Assembly (NCBI RefSeq): GCF_000746825.1
Contig: NZ_JQIV01000006.1
Location: forward strand, 2,160,501 to 2,224,500
DNA length: 64,000 nucleotides
Direction of reading: 5' to 3'
DNA from: Carnobacterium inhibens subsp. inhibens DSM 13024
GTDB taxonomy: Bacteria; Bacillota; Bacilli; Lactobacillales; Carnobacteriaceae
Of this stretch, positions 34,118-42,347 are shown piece after piece. How positions within the stretch are numbered: the stretch's first letter is position 1; each line of letters begins with the position of its first letter. A model generated the notes under the pieces. That model saw only the letters and a program-made list of their open reading frames with translations, did no database searches and was not told the origin of the DNA. A program made the position numbers and the translations under genes.

Positions 34118-34283
34118 GTGTTTAAAAATGGATCTTGTATAAAATGTTGGATCACTAAAAAAATAGTTTTATTTCGCTAATCTTTTTTGTAGTAGACAAA
34201 AACTTATCTAACTTTCAGCTTGTACAATCAACCATCACATGGTTTCTCCCATTTTAAGTTCTAAATCCGTTTCATTTGTCATG

Positions 34284-34343
34284 TTAACGTGCTCTTATTT
34301 GTTTAGATCGTTCAATCAGTTCATTAAATGTTATTTCGTTCAT
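34284..34343 (-). CDS. 19-aa ORF with strong ribosome binding site; possible gene remnant
   Basis: Reverse-strand ATG at 34343 behind AAGGAGG encodes MNEITFNELIERSKQIRAR then TAA. A further short frame (MTNETDLELKMGETM) starts at 34282. An extended -10 TGCTATATT (34393-34385) lies upstream. The peptide resembles the N-terminus of a longer protein (ELIERxxxIR), so this may be a truncated gene with intact expression signals, or a small peptide gene. Confidence 0.45.
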   Translation of the reverse strand: MNEITFNELIERSKQIRAR

Positions 34344-34423
34344 GATAAATCCTCCTTTTTAGGTTACAACTATTTAAATGGATTAATATAGCACATTACG
34401 AATAAGTAGTATTCAAAGGTTGT

Positions 34424-34780
34424 AGCTATTTTTTATTTGAGTAGACACAATAAGCCATAATTCGATTAACTCAAAGCTATTTTTTATTTGAGTAGACGCA
34501 ATAAGCCGTAATTCAATTAACTCAAAGCTATTTTTTATTTGAGTAGACGCAATAAGCCATAATTCGATTAACTCAAAGCTATTTTTTATTTGAGTAGACG
34601 CAATAAGCCGTAATTCAATTAACTCAAAGCTATTTTTTATTTGAGTAGACGCAATAAGCCATAATTCAATCAACTCAAAGCTACTTTTCATTTGAGTAGA
34701 CGCAATAAGCCATAATTCGATCAACTCAAAGCTGTTTTCCGTTTGAGTTAATGAAATGAGTATCAGTTCGTTCAATTTAA
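34424..34780. repeat. 51-bp minisatellite, six units plus a partial
   Basis: Near-identical units begin at 34424, 34475, 34526, 34577, 34628, 34679 and 34730 with exact 51-bp period. The core is GAGTAGACGCAATAAGCC. Because 51 is divisible by 3, one reverse frame stays open as a 17-residue repeat (SFELIELWLIASTQIKN), but it has a TTG start with no ribosome binding site and is doubtful as a gene. Units differ only at a few third-position-like sites (CGA/CAA, CAT/CGT). Confidence 0.9.
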
Positions 34781-34981
34781 AATAGAATTCTGATTGAAAG
34801 GACCAAATCTAAGGGACAATACCAAAAGAAATTACTAAAAATACCTTGATTGAGTGATGCTGTTTGACTAAATGCAGATACCCTTATCGAGCGTGCTAAG
34901 CTTATGGATAAACTTGTTCTAGTTAAACCGATGCCAAGCAAATCATTCTATATTTAGAAGAAAAAATATTTGTTATGCATC
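34781..34981. other. Intergenic stretch without a supported gene
   Basis: A forward frame near 34873-34959 reads ADTLIERAKLMDKLVLVKPMPSKSFYI but has no start or ribosome binding site. It may be a decayed fragment. Nothing else is recognised here. Confidence 0.3.
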
Positions 34982-35029
34982 AAAAAAAGAAGATAATTCC
35001 GTCACTTCAGGAAATATCTTCTTTTTTAT
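34982..35029 (-). terminator. Terminator of the reverse-strand oppA-like gene
   Basis: AAAAAGAAGATA pairs with TATCTTCTTTTT, with inner TCC/GGA, and has A/T-run flanks. It lies directly after the stop of the binding-protein gene. Confidence 0.8.
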
Positions 35030-35035
35030 TATTAA

Positions 35036-36688
35036 TTAATTTTCAACACTTGCGCGACTTAAATCAAATTCTACACCAACTGAATGGAAAATGATTCCTT
35101 TAACAGCCGGGTTCCGTAGTTGTGTTTCTGCTTCTTGGTACAAAGGAATGAAGGCAAAGTCATCTGTTAAGATTTTATGCGCTTCTTGAAGATCTTCCCA
35201 ACGCTTTTCATCATCATTAGCATTTGTTGTTTTTGATTGATCGATCAGAGCATCATAATCAGAGTTGGAATAGCCGCCTTCATTATATGCTGAATCACTA
35301 TATAAAAGATCCATAAAGTTGATGGCATCAGCAAAGTCAGCGCCCCATCCAGTAAGAAGGATATCGAAGTCGCGAGAGTCTGCTAGAGCAAGACGGTTCT
35401 TCTTAGGAACATTACGCAACTCAACAGAAATACCAGGTAAGTTGTTTTGAATTTGACCTTGGATGTATTGACTGATTTGTTTGCTTTTTTCATCATCATC
35501 CCCAACGAAAGAGATGGAAATATTATCCACGCCTAATTCAGCTTTGGCTTCTTCCCATAATTCTTGAGCACGCTCAATATCGTAAGAAAGGAATGAGTCA
35601 GTTTCTTCAGTGAAATCTTCTCCTGTAGAAGGGTTTGTGACAAAGTCAGCTGGTAAAAATCCACTGATTTCAGTAGATCCGTCAGCTAAAACAGTATTCA
35701 CTAAATCATCGGTATTGATAACCAATCCTAATGCTTCTCTTAATTTTTCATTTTGCAAGTATTCGTTGTCCCAATTGAATTCCAAGTAAGAAGTTCTGGC
35801 TTTCTTTTGAACGACAACATTTTCATTATCAGCGTATTGTTTAACTATTTCACCAGTCAGTTGAGAGTTGTCAATTTGCCCGCCTTCAAATAAATTGACG
35901 CCGGTACTTGTTTCTTTGACAACTTGTACATTGACAGTATCTAAAGTTACTTCGTCAGCTGCATAGTAATCTTCATTTTTTACTAAGTCCCAAGTCAATC
36001 CGGTTCCATCCCAATTATCTAAAATAAAAGGACCATTTGCTAATAGTGCATCACTTGTAGTGCCGTAATCTTCGCCTTGTTCTTCAACAAATGCTTGATT
36101 TTGAGGGAAGAAGGCTGTGAAAGATAATAGGAATTCAAAGTAAGGTGTTGGTTGTGTTAAGTTAAAAGTGATTTCATAATCGCCATTAGCCGTAACCCCT
36201 AATTCACTTGGTTCTTTTTCACCTGCCATAATTTCATTCGCATTTACAATCGTTTCAGCTAAATAGCTATATGAAGCACCCGTATCTGGGTCAACTAATT
36301 TTTGCATAGCATATACGAAATCATTTGCAGTAACGGGATCGCCATTTGACCAGACAGCATCTTCACGAAGTTTATAGGTGTATGTAAGTCCATCTTCTGA
36401 AATGGTTCCCTCATCAGCTGCAATAGCGGGTACAGGATTCCCTTCTTCATCAATTCTCAATAAGCCTTCAATCACATGTCCTAAATAGTTTGAGCTATTG
36501 ATGTCGGTAATTAATGCGGTATCCATAGTTGATAATTCTGTAGGTGCACTATAGTGAACTACTTGTCCTTCTGAATTGTTACTCGTTGAATCACTGCTGG
36601 ATGTGCTAGAAGTATCTTCATTACTACTACATGCACTTAATAAGAATATGGTACTCAATGATGCTGCTAATTTATATGTTGTTCTCAC
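35036..36688 (-). CDS. OppA-family oligopeptide-binding lipoprotein (second copy)
   Basis: About 550 residues. The GTG at 36688 is preferred, with AAGGAG 8 nt upstream; the GTG at 36697 overlaps that site. Lipoprotein signal (LLSAC, Cys20), a Ser-rich linker, then SBP family 5 motifs GLLRIDEEGNPVPAIA, SEDGLTYTYKLREDAVWSNGDPVTANDFVYAM and GFLPAD. It is paralogous to the T-box-controlled protein at 32359 but lacks a T-box. It is an orphan receptor with no permease genes nearby. Confidence 0.9.
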   Translation of the reverse strand: MRTTYKLAASLSTIFLLSACSSNEDTSSTSSSDSTSNNSEGQVVHYSAPTELSTMDTALITDINSSNYLGHVIEGLLRIDEEGNPVPAIAADEGTISEDGLTYTYKLREDAVWSNGDPVTANDFVYAMQKLVDPDTGASYSYLAETIVNANEIMAGEKEPSELGVTANGDYEITFNLTQPTPYFEFLLSFTAFFPQNQAFVEEQGEDYGTTSDALLANGPFILDNWDGTGLTWDLVKNEDYYAADEVTLDTVNVQVVKETSTGVNLFEGGQIDNSQLTGEIVKQYADNENVVVQKKARTSYLEFNWDNEYLQNEKLREALGLVINTDDLVNTVLADGSTEISGFLPADFVTNPSTGEDFTEETDSFLSYDIERAQELWEEAKAELGVDNISISFVGDDDEKSKQISQYIQGQIQNNLPGISVELRNVPKKNRLALADSRDFDILLTGWGADFADAINFMDLLYSDSAYNEGGYSNSDYDALIDQSKTTNANDDEKRWEDLQEAHKILTDDFAFIPLYQEAETQLRNPAVKGIIFHSVGVEFDLSRASVEN

Positions 36689-36837
36689 TAGAAACACTCC
36701 TTAATCTAATTTAATTAATGCTATTTTAATATATTAACATATCTATACAAAAAATGTGTAATTTAAGCTAAAAAATTAGGTGTTTATGAATAAAAGGGTC
36801 GAAATACTGTATTTTAAGAGGCGTTATTGCATTATGA

Positions 36838-36884
36838 AAAAACCTACTGCAGTCTATCGGAGAAGATAGACTGTAGTAGGTTTC
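36838..36884. terminator. Terminator between paralogue B and the oppA-like gene
   Basis: AAACCTACTGCAGTCTATC pairs with GATAGACTGTAGTAGGTTT around loop GGAGAA, with an A-run before the stem. On the reverse strand it ends the zinc-ribbon gene. Confidence 0.8.
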
Positions 36885-36920
36885 TAGTTTTCAATTGCTA
36901 TTTGATAAGAAGCTAGCAAC

Positions 36921-37325
36921 TTAAGTTTTTTTGATGAATTTTTCACGGCAATGCGGACAAGTGATAGTGATTTTTCCTTTGTTTCGCGGCACACGTAATT
37001 TTTTATGACAGTTGGGACAAGCATAGTATTTGTATACTTTTCGTTGTAAAAATTTATTGCGCTTTTGATTCCAACTTCTAGTTAGCTGACGTGTGAAGGT
37101 CAAAAATTTTTGGTTTTCTTGGTACCTTTTTGTCCGATTACGGGAAAATGCTCGGTAGTAACCAAAGAGAATGGCTGCCCAACCTAGTAATCCAATAATT
37201 GACCAATGAAATAAATTAGCCAAGACGAGGATAATCAGTCCTCCGTATAGCAAATAGTTAGAAAGCTTATCTACGCCGTATCTGCCAATCATAAATTTTT
37301 GAAGTTTAGCTCTTAATTTTCCCAT
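36921..37325 (-). CDS. Small zinc-ribbon membrane protein (paralogue B)
   Basis: A 134-aa protein with the same plan as the protein at 21838-22242: FMIGRYGVDKLSNYLLYGG, two membrane segments, FSRNRTKRYQENQKFLTFTRQL, and C-terminal zinc ribbon CPNCHKKL...CPHCREKF. The middle 30 residues are nearly identical to paralogue A. The upstream 90 bp are also shared, including AAGAGGCGA and an extended -10 (TGGTATACT). Unknown function. Confidence 0.75.
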   Translation of the reverse strand: MGKLRAKLQKFMIGRYGVDKLSNYLLYGGLIILVLANLFHWSIIGLLGWAAILFGYYRAFSRNRTKRYQENQKFLTFTRQLTRSWNQKRNKFLQRKVYKYYACPNCHKKLRVPRNKGKITITCPHCREKFIKKT

Positions 37326-37486
37326 GTAAAGTGGTCGCCTCTTTCTATTTCTATCAAGTACATACTAAACAGTATACCATTTTACGAAAAACCAGCGACC
37401 GTCTTTAGTCTGATTTTTATCCTGATATAAATGATAATAATGAAAGATGAGTTCCACAAATTCAATTTCTTTTTGATTAATGAAGT

Positions 37487-37930
37487 TTATTCTTTAGCGG
37501 ATCTTTTCTTATCGATTTTATCTCTAATAAAATAAGTAATAGGAATAGATAGAAACATTAGGCCTGAAAAAAATTGAATCAATCCTTCTCCTATTTTTCC
37601 GTTTAAGATGAAATCCTCAGGGTAAACACCCAAAGATTGGTAGGCAACAAAAATGTTAAATATCCCTAAAAACAGAAGCCCAATAATAGAACCTTTTTTA
37701 TCTTCATTTTTACGAAAATAGGCATTGTGATAAACACTGATATTAATAAAAAACAAAACCGTTATAAAGGTAATGATAATTGTTTCCAGCTCTTTTGTTT
37801 GAGCCCATTGAACTTCAAAAATGAGTCCTAAAATATAATTTGATACAATTAGCAAAATTAAAGTCATAAATGAATAGTAACCATATTTATATCTCATGAA
37901 CTTTTGATACTCATCATATTGTTTCATCAT
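37487..37930 (-). CDS. Small membrane protein paired with the XRE regulator
   Basis: About 147 residues with four membrane helices and a cytosolic N-terminus (MMKQYDEYQKFMRYKYGYYS). Its start overlaps the end of the HTH gene and follows GGGAGG, so the two are translationally coupled. XRE-plus-membrane-protein pairs of this type are frequent in Firmicutes; the membrane partner may sense or modulate the regulator. No enzyme motif is seen. Confidence 0.7.
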   Translation of the reverse strand: MMKQYDEYQKFMRYKYGYYSFMTLILLIVSNYILGLIFEVQWAQTKELETIIITFITVLFFINISVYHNAYFRKNEDKKGSIIGLLFLGIFNIFVAYQSLGVYPEDFILNGKIGEGLIQFFSGLMFLSIPITYFIRDKIDKKRSAKE

Positions 37931-38127
37931 TATTCCTCCCAAAATAAATCATTCAAGGTTAAGTCAAATACTTTACAAATGTCTATACATAAATTAACTG
38001 TAGGGTTGTAATCCCCTCGTTCAATAGCACTGATCGTTTGTCGTGTTACGTTTACGGCGTCTGCTAGTTGTTGTTGAGATAGTTCGTATTGAGCACGAGC
38101 TACTTTTAAACGTAAATTTTTAGCCAT
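37930..38127 (-). CDS. XRE-family HTH regulator (65 aa)
   Basis: A 65-aa Cro/C1-type regulator: LRLKVARAQYELSQQQLADAVNVTRQTISAIERGDYNPTVN is a complete five-helix HTH domain, ending in the conserved NDLFWEE tail. The size and tail match the stand-alone YozG/XRE class that partners small membrane proteins. It likely represses its own operon. TTTACGTTAAG/TAAAATATATTTTA-type AT dyads lie just upstream (near 38145-38165). Confidence 0.88.
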   Translation of the reverse strand: MAKNLRLKVARAQYELSQQQLADAVNVTRQTISAIERGDYNPTVNLCIDICKVFDLTLNDLFWEE

Positions 38128-38359
38128 TATGAAATTTCCCTTTCTTAACGTAAAATATATTTTACATCAAGAATGATATACCATTCAAAAAAAGGTGTCA
38201 AATTTTTTACTATACTATTAATTTTTATGATATTTTAGTCATTTAGTAGCTAAAAAAGAGGATTATATTAGGTAGAATAGTAGTAAAATGTACAGGAAAT
38301 AGTAGAATAAGAGATAGTTAAGAATATGAAATTCAGTAAGTATTGGAGGAAACTAATTA

Positions 38360-39115
38360 ATGAAGAAAAATATAAAGACAGAAGATACTATTAAAAGATG
38401 GGACAACTTTGCAGAAACTTATTCAAAAAGTCATACAGAGCAAGGAGATGTACATAAAGAAATTTTTTTGAACCCACCGTTATTTTCATTGATGGGAACA
38501 GTAAAAAATAAAAAAATTTTGGATGCGGGATGTGGTGAAGGGTATTTAAGCAGATTGCTAGCTAAGTCTGATGCTAACGTAACAGCAGTAGATTATTCTC
38601 CAAAAATGATTGAAATTGCACGTGAGAGAACGCCCAACGGATTATCCATTCATTATATAGAAGGTAATTGTGAAGATTTACATAGTTTAGAAGATGCAAG
38701 TTTTGATTTAATCGTGTCCAATATGGTCATACATGACCTGGAAAATTATAAAAAAACATTCAAAGAAATGTTTCGATTGTTAGTTGATGGAGGAACCTTT
38801 GTTTTTTCTATTCTGCATCCTTGTTTTGTTACTCCGGGTAGTGGTTGGGAAAAAACAGAAAATGGAGAAAAACTGCATTGGAATGTAGATAATTATTTTT
38901 ACGAAGGAGCTTATGAGCAGAAACTAGGAAATACAGAGAAAATGGTTTATTTCCATAGAACTTTAATGACATATATTAATACACTCATACAAACTGGTTT
39001 TACTTTAGAATGTATGGTAGAACCTGTGCCGTCGAAAGAAATGTTAGAGAAATACCCTTCTTTTGAAGAGGACTTTAGATGTGCTGATTTTATGGTGTTT
39101 AAGTTAAAAAAATAA
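38360..39115 (+). CDS. Class I SAM-dependent methyltransferase
   Basis: A 251-aa cytosolic protein with the Rossmann SAM motif ILDAGCGEGYLSRLLA (about 54-69), the acidic end of strand 2 in VTAVDYSPKMIEIAR, and the post-motif FDLIVSNMVIHDL. The N-terminal DTIKRWDNFAETYSKSH is typical of UbiE/Tam-like small-molecule methyltransferases. The substrate is unknown. GGAGGAAAC precedes the ATG. It is monocistronic, directly upstream of the mannose PTS region. Confidence 0.85.
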   Translation: MKKNIKTEDTIKRWDNFAETYSKSHTEQGDVHKEIFLNPPLFSLMGTVKNKKILDAGCGEGYLSRLLAKSDANVTAVDYSPKMIEIARERTPNGLSIHYIEGNCEDLHSLEDASFDLIVSNMVIHDLENYKKTFKEMFRLLVDGGTFVFSILHPCFVTPGSGWEKTENGEKLHWNVDNYFYEGAYEQKLGNTEKMVYFHRTLMTYINTLIQTGFTLECMVEPVPSKEMLEKYPSFEEDFRCADFMVFKLKK

Positions 39116-39145
39116 AAGGTAAAAGAGTGTAGTGTTTTTTTGATA

Positions 39146-39268
39146 ATACACTAAATAAAACATGAATATAAGCCTATTTAAAAAACAATACACTAATTAG
39201 TGTATTGTTTTTGTTTTTTCAGAGGAGTGCACCTGTTGAAAAGATAACCTTTCTGAATGATACACTAA
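39146..39268 (+). promoter_or_regulatory. Repeated ATACACTAA elements, likely sigma-54 enhancer sites
   Basis: ATACACTAA occurs at 39146, 39188 and 39260, and inverted at 39197. The middle two form a perfect palindrome with 16-bp arms (39181-39212). The palindrome lies about 60-90 bp upstream of the -24/-12 promoter, where a LevR/ManR-type enhancer-binding protein would bind. It could alternatively act as a terminator for the methyltransferase gene. Confidence 0.55.
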
Positions 39269-39270
39269 AC

Positions 39271-39287
39271 TTGGCACGATACTTGCT
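39271..39287 (+). promoter_or_regulatory. Sigma-54 (-24/-12) promoter of the mannose PTS operon
   Basis: TTGGCACGATACTTGCT matches the consensus TTGGCACNNNNNTTGCW at every conserved position. Mannose PTS operons of Listeria, Enterococcus and relatives are known to be sigma-54-dependent. A 150-nt leader separates it from the first gene, and nothing else was recognised in that leader. Confidence 0.92.
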
Positions 39288-39442
39288 TTATATAAGTGAA
39301 GGACAAATATCAGATAGTGATAGGAGGGAACTTTTACAGTAGTAGGAAAGTTGGTTTTAAATACAGACAAAACTATAGAAATTTTTTCTGGAAGTTGTGT
39401 CTAATTAGCAAGTAAGAAATAAATCATTTAGGAGGTAGAAAT

Positions 39443-40405
39443 ATGGTAGGAATTATACTAGCAAGCCATGGCGAATTCGCTGAAGGCATCTTGCAATCCG
39501 GCGCTATGATTTTTGGAGAACAAGAGAATGTTAAAGCTATAACCTTGATGCCAAGCGAAGGCCCAGAAGATGTTAAAGCTAAAATGGAAACTGCAGTTGC
39601 ATCTTTTGACGATCAAGATGAAGTATTATTCTTAGTTGATTTATGGGGTGGTACTCCATTTAATCAAGCAAATACTTTGTTTGAAGAACACAAAGAAAAA
39701 TGGGCAATTGTTTCCGGATTAAATTTACCAATGGTAATTGAAGCTTATGCGTCTCGTTTGTCAATGGATTCTGCGCAAGAAATTGCAGCACATATCATTG
39801 AAACAGCAAAAGAGGGTATAAAAATTAGACCTGAAGAATTAGAACCAAAAGGAGCAAAAGCAGCTCCAGTTCAAACCTCTAATGCAGGTGCTCCTGGAAA
39901 AATGCAATACGTGTTAGCACGTATTGATTCTAGGTTACTTCATGGTCAAGTAGCAACTGCTTGGACTAAGACAACTGGACCTACTCGTATTATAGTTGTT
40001 TCTGATACTGTTGCTAAAGATGAACTTCGTAAGAAATTAATTCAACAAGCGGCTCCTCCAGGTGTTAAAGCACATGTTGTCCCTGTTGAAAAAATGATTG
40101 AACTTGCAAAAGACGATCAACACTTTGGTGGTCAAAAAGCACTTCTTTTATTTGAAAATCCACAAGATGCACTTAGAGCTGTTGAAGGTGGCGTTCCATT
40201 GGAAACAATCAATGTTGGTTCTATGGCACATTCAATTGGTAAAGTTCAACCAAACAAAGTATTAGCATTTGATCAAAAAGATATTGATGCTTTCAAGAAA
40301 TTGAAAGAAGCAGGAATTAGCTTTGACGTACGTAAAGTTCCAAATGATTCAAAAGGAAATATGGATGGAATTATCAAGAAAGCTCAAGAAGAGTTGAAAA
40401 AATAA
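39443..40405 (+). CDS. manL: PTS mannose-family EIIAB component
   Basis: A 320-aa fusion: EIIA (1-125) with phospho-His9 in [13 protein letters not shown], a linker rich in Ala/Pro/Lys, then EIIB (about 155-320) with phospho-His167 in [13 protein letters not shown]. It relays phosphate from HPr to incoming mannose or glucose at the membrane. GGAGG precedes the ATG. It is first in the operon EIIAB-EIIC-EIID under the sigma-54 promoter. Codon use is biased, consistent with high expression. In Lactobacillales this system (Mpt/Man) is also the receptor for class IIa bacteriocins. Confidence 0.95.
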   Translation: MVGIILASHGEFAEGILQSGAMIFGEQENVKAITLMPSEGPEDVKAKMETAVASFDDQDEVLFLVDLWGGTPFNQANTLFEEHKEKWAIVSGLNLPMVIEAYASRLSMDSAQEIAAHIIETAKEGIKIRPEELEPKGAKAAPVQTSNAGAPGKMQYVLARIDSRLLHGQVATAWTKTTGPTRIIVVSDTVAKDELRKKLIQQAAPPGVKAHVVPVEKMIELAKDDQHFGGQKALLLFENPQDALRAVEGGVPLETINVGSMAHSIGKVQPNKVLAFDQKDIDAFKKLKEAGISFDVRKVPNDSKGNMDGIIKKAQEELKK

Positions 40406-40446
40406 AAATGATTTAATTATCAGTAGAAAACGGAGGGTTAATAATC

Positions 40447-41256
40447 ATGGAATTAAACATTATTCAAATGATTTTAGTCGTTATCGTAGCATTTGTAGCT
40501 GGTATGGAAGGTATTTTAGACCAATTCCACTTTCATCAACCAGTAATTGCTTGTACGTTAATTGGCTTAGTTACAGGAAACTTATTACCATGTCTTATTT
40601 TAGGTGGTACACTTCAAATGATCGCGCTTGGATGGGCGAATATTGGTGCCGCTGTTGCTCCAGATGCTGCATTAGCATCTATTGCATCTGCAATTATTTT
40701 AGTTTTAGGTGGTCAAGGCGAAGCTGGTGTAGCTTCTGCGATTGCGATTGCTGTTCCACTTGCAGTTGCTGGATTATTATTAACAATTATTGTTCGTACA
40801 ATTGCAACAGCGTTTGTACACTTTATGGATGCTGCTGCAAAAGAAGGAAACTTCAGAAAAGTAGAAATGTGGCACATCATTGCAATCTGTATGCAAGGTA
40901 TACGTATTGCAATTCCCGCTGCATTAATTTTGGCTATTGGCGAAGGCCCTGTTAGAGGATTACTAGAAGCTATGCCAACATGGTTAACAGCTGGTTTAGC
41001 TATCGGTGGTGGTATGGTTGTTGCTGTTGGTTATGCAATGGTTATCAATATGATGGCAACACGTGAAGTATGGCCATTCTTTGCATTAGGTTTTGTATTA
41101 GCTACTATTTCAGAAATTACACTTATCGGCCTTGGTGCTATTGGTGTTGCGCTTGCTCTTATATACTTAACTCTATCTAAACAAGGTGGAGGTTCAAGTA
41201 ATGGTGGAGGCTCAAACACAGGTGATCCATTAGGCGATTTAATTGATACTTACTAA
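40447..41256 (+). CDS. manM: PTS mannose-family EIIC component
   Basis: A 269-aa polytopic membrane protein (MELNIIQMILVVIVAFVAGMEGILDQFHFHQPVIACTLIG start region) forming the sugar channel with EIID. The extracellular loop used by class IIa bacteriocins lies in this subunit family. The C-terminus carries a Gly/Ser-rich tail (GGGSSNGGGSNTGD). AACGGAGGG precedes the ATG; EIID follows with 19 bp between. Confidence 0.95.
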   Translation: MELNIIQMILVVIVAFVAGMEGILDQFHFHQPVIACTLIGLVTGNLLPCLILGGTLQMIALGWANIGAAVAPDAALASIASAIILVLGGQGEAGVASAIAIAVPLAVAGLLLTIIVRTIATAFVHFMDAAAKEGNFRKVEMWHIIAICMQGIRIAIPAALILAIGEGPVRGLLEAMPTWLTAGLAIGGGMVVAVGYAMVINMMATREVWPFFALGFVLATISEITLIGLGAIGVALALIYLTLSKQGGGSSNGGGSNTGDPLGDLIDTY

Positions 41257-41275
41257 GAAGGAGGCTGACAATAAA

Positions 41276-42187
41276 ATGACAGAAAGAATTAAATTATCTA
41301 AAAAAGATCGTATTTCTGTTTGGATGCGTTCAACTTTTCTTCAAGGTTCTTGGAACTATGAACGTATGCAAAATGGTGGTTGGGCATTTACAATGATCCC
41401 AGCAATAAAAAAATTATATAAAACTAAAGAAGATCGTGCAGCTGCACTTGAACGTCATTTGGAATTCTTCAATACGCACCCATATGTAGCTTCACCTATC
41501 ATCGGGGTTACTTTAGCGCTTGAAGAAGAACGTGCAAATGGTGTTCCAGTTGATGATGTTGCTATTCAAGGGGTTAAAGTTGGTATGATGGGTCCTCTAG
41601 CAGGTATCGGAGATCCTGTCTTCTGGTTTACTATTAAACCAATCCTTGGAGCTTTAGCAGCTTCTCTAGCTATGAGTGGTAATATTTTAGGACCAATCAT
41701 CTATTTCGTTGGATGGAATCTTATTCGTATGGCGTTTATGTGGTATACACAAGAATTCGGTTATAAAGCTGGTTCTAAAATTACTGATGACTTATCAGGA
41801 GGGTTACTACAAGATATTACAAAAGGTGCTTCAATTCTAGGTATGTTCATTCTTGGTTCATTAGTTAATCGCTGGGTATCTATTAGCTTCACACCAACGG
41901 TATCTTCTGTACAGCTTGACGAGGGTGCTTATATCGAATGGGATAAATTACCTGCTGGTGCTGAAGGAGTCAAATCTGCTTTGGAACAACAAGCTTCTGG
42001 CCTATCTTTGAATGATGTTAATGTAACAACATTACAGGATAACTTAAACAGCTTAATTCCTGGTTTAGCAGCATTACTATTGACACTTTTCTGTATGTGG
42101 TTGCTTAAGAAGAAAGTTTCTCCAATCGTTATCATTCTTGGGTTATTCGTAGTGGGTATTGTCTTCCACTTGCTTAACTTGATGTAA
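41276..42187 (+). CDS. manN: PTS mannose-family EIID component
   Basis: A 303-aa membrane protein starting at ATG 41276 (AAGGAGG upstream). It shows the EIID features FLQGSWNYERMQNGGWAFTMIPAIKKLY, GVKVGMMGPLAGIGDPVFWFT and a C-terminal membrane helix. With EIIC it makes the mannose transporter. In most relatives the next gene is manO (DUF956); here that gene lies 21 kb away behind the biosynthetic cluster. Confidence 0.95.
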   Translation: MTERIKLSKKDRISVWMRSTFLQGSWNYERMQNGGWAFTMIPAIKKLYKTKEDRAAALERHLEFFNTHPYVASPIIGVTLALEEERANGVPVDDVAIQGVKVGMMGPLAGIGDPVFWFTIKPILGALAASLAMSGNILGPIIYFVGWNLIRMAFMWYTQEFGYKAGSKITDDLSGGLLQDITKGASILGMFILGSLVNRWVSISFTPTVSSVQLDEGAYIEWDKLPAGAEGVKSALEQQASGLSLNDVNVTTLQDNLNSLIPGLAALLLTLFCMWLLKKKVSPIVIILGLFVVGIVFHLLNLM

Positions 42188-42214
42188 TATTTATTAAATA
42201 GGATAAATGATATT

Positions 42215-42242
42215 GCCTGGGCTAATTTAGTTCAGGCTTTTT
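42215..42242 (+). terminator. Terminator of the mannose PTS operon
   Basis: GCCTG-GCTA pairs with TAGT-CAGGC, followed by TTTTT. The 105 bp from here to the NRPS start contain TTGATA (near 42272) but no convincing -10, so the synthetase promoter is uncertain. Read-through from the PTS operon is possible. Confidence 0.75.
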
Positions 42243-42347
42243 ATGGAATTCTAATAAGGATAGAACTCGTTTTTGATAACTTATGTAAATGTTTATTATC
42301 TATTTTAATCGTATTTCATCTAAATATGGAAAGAGGATGTTAAATTT

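Noticed and set aside
34413-34775. 120-aa reverse-strand frame made of a 17-aa repeat
   Set aside because: It arises because the 51-bp repeat period is divisible by three. The start would be TTG with no ribosome binding site, so it is reported as a repeat, not a gene.
34424-34780. Possible CRISPR array
   Set aside because: Units are directly adjacent with the whole 51 bp conserved, so there are no spacers.
40551-40955. 134-aa Cys/Tyr-rich frame inside the EIIC gene
   Set aside because: Out-of-frame shadow of a strongly supported PTS gene; the composition is an artefact of the codon bias.
42243-42347. Promoter directly upstream of the large synthetase
   Set aside because: TTGATA near 42272 lacks a convincing -10 at 16-18 bp, so no promoter was called.
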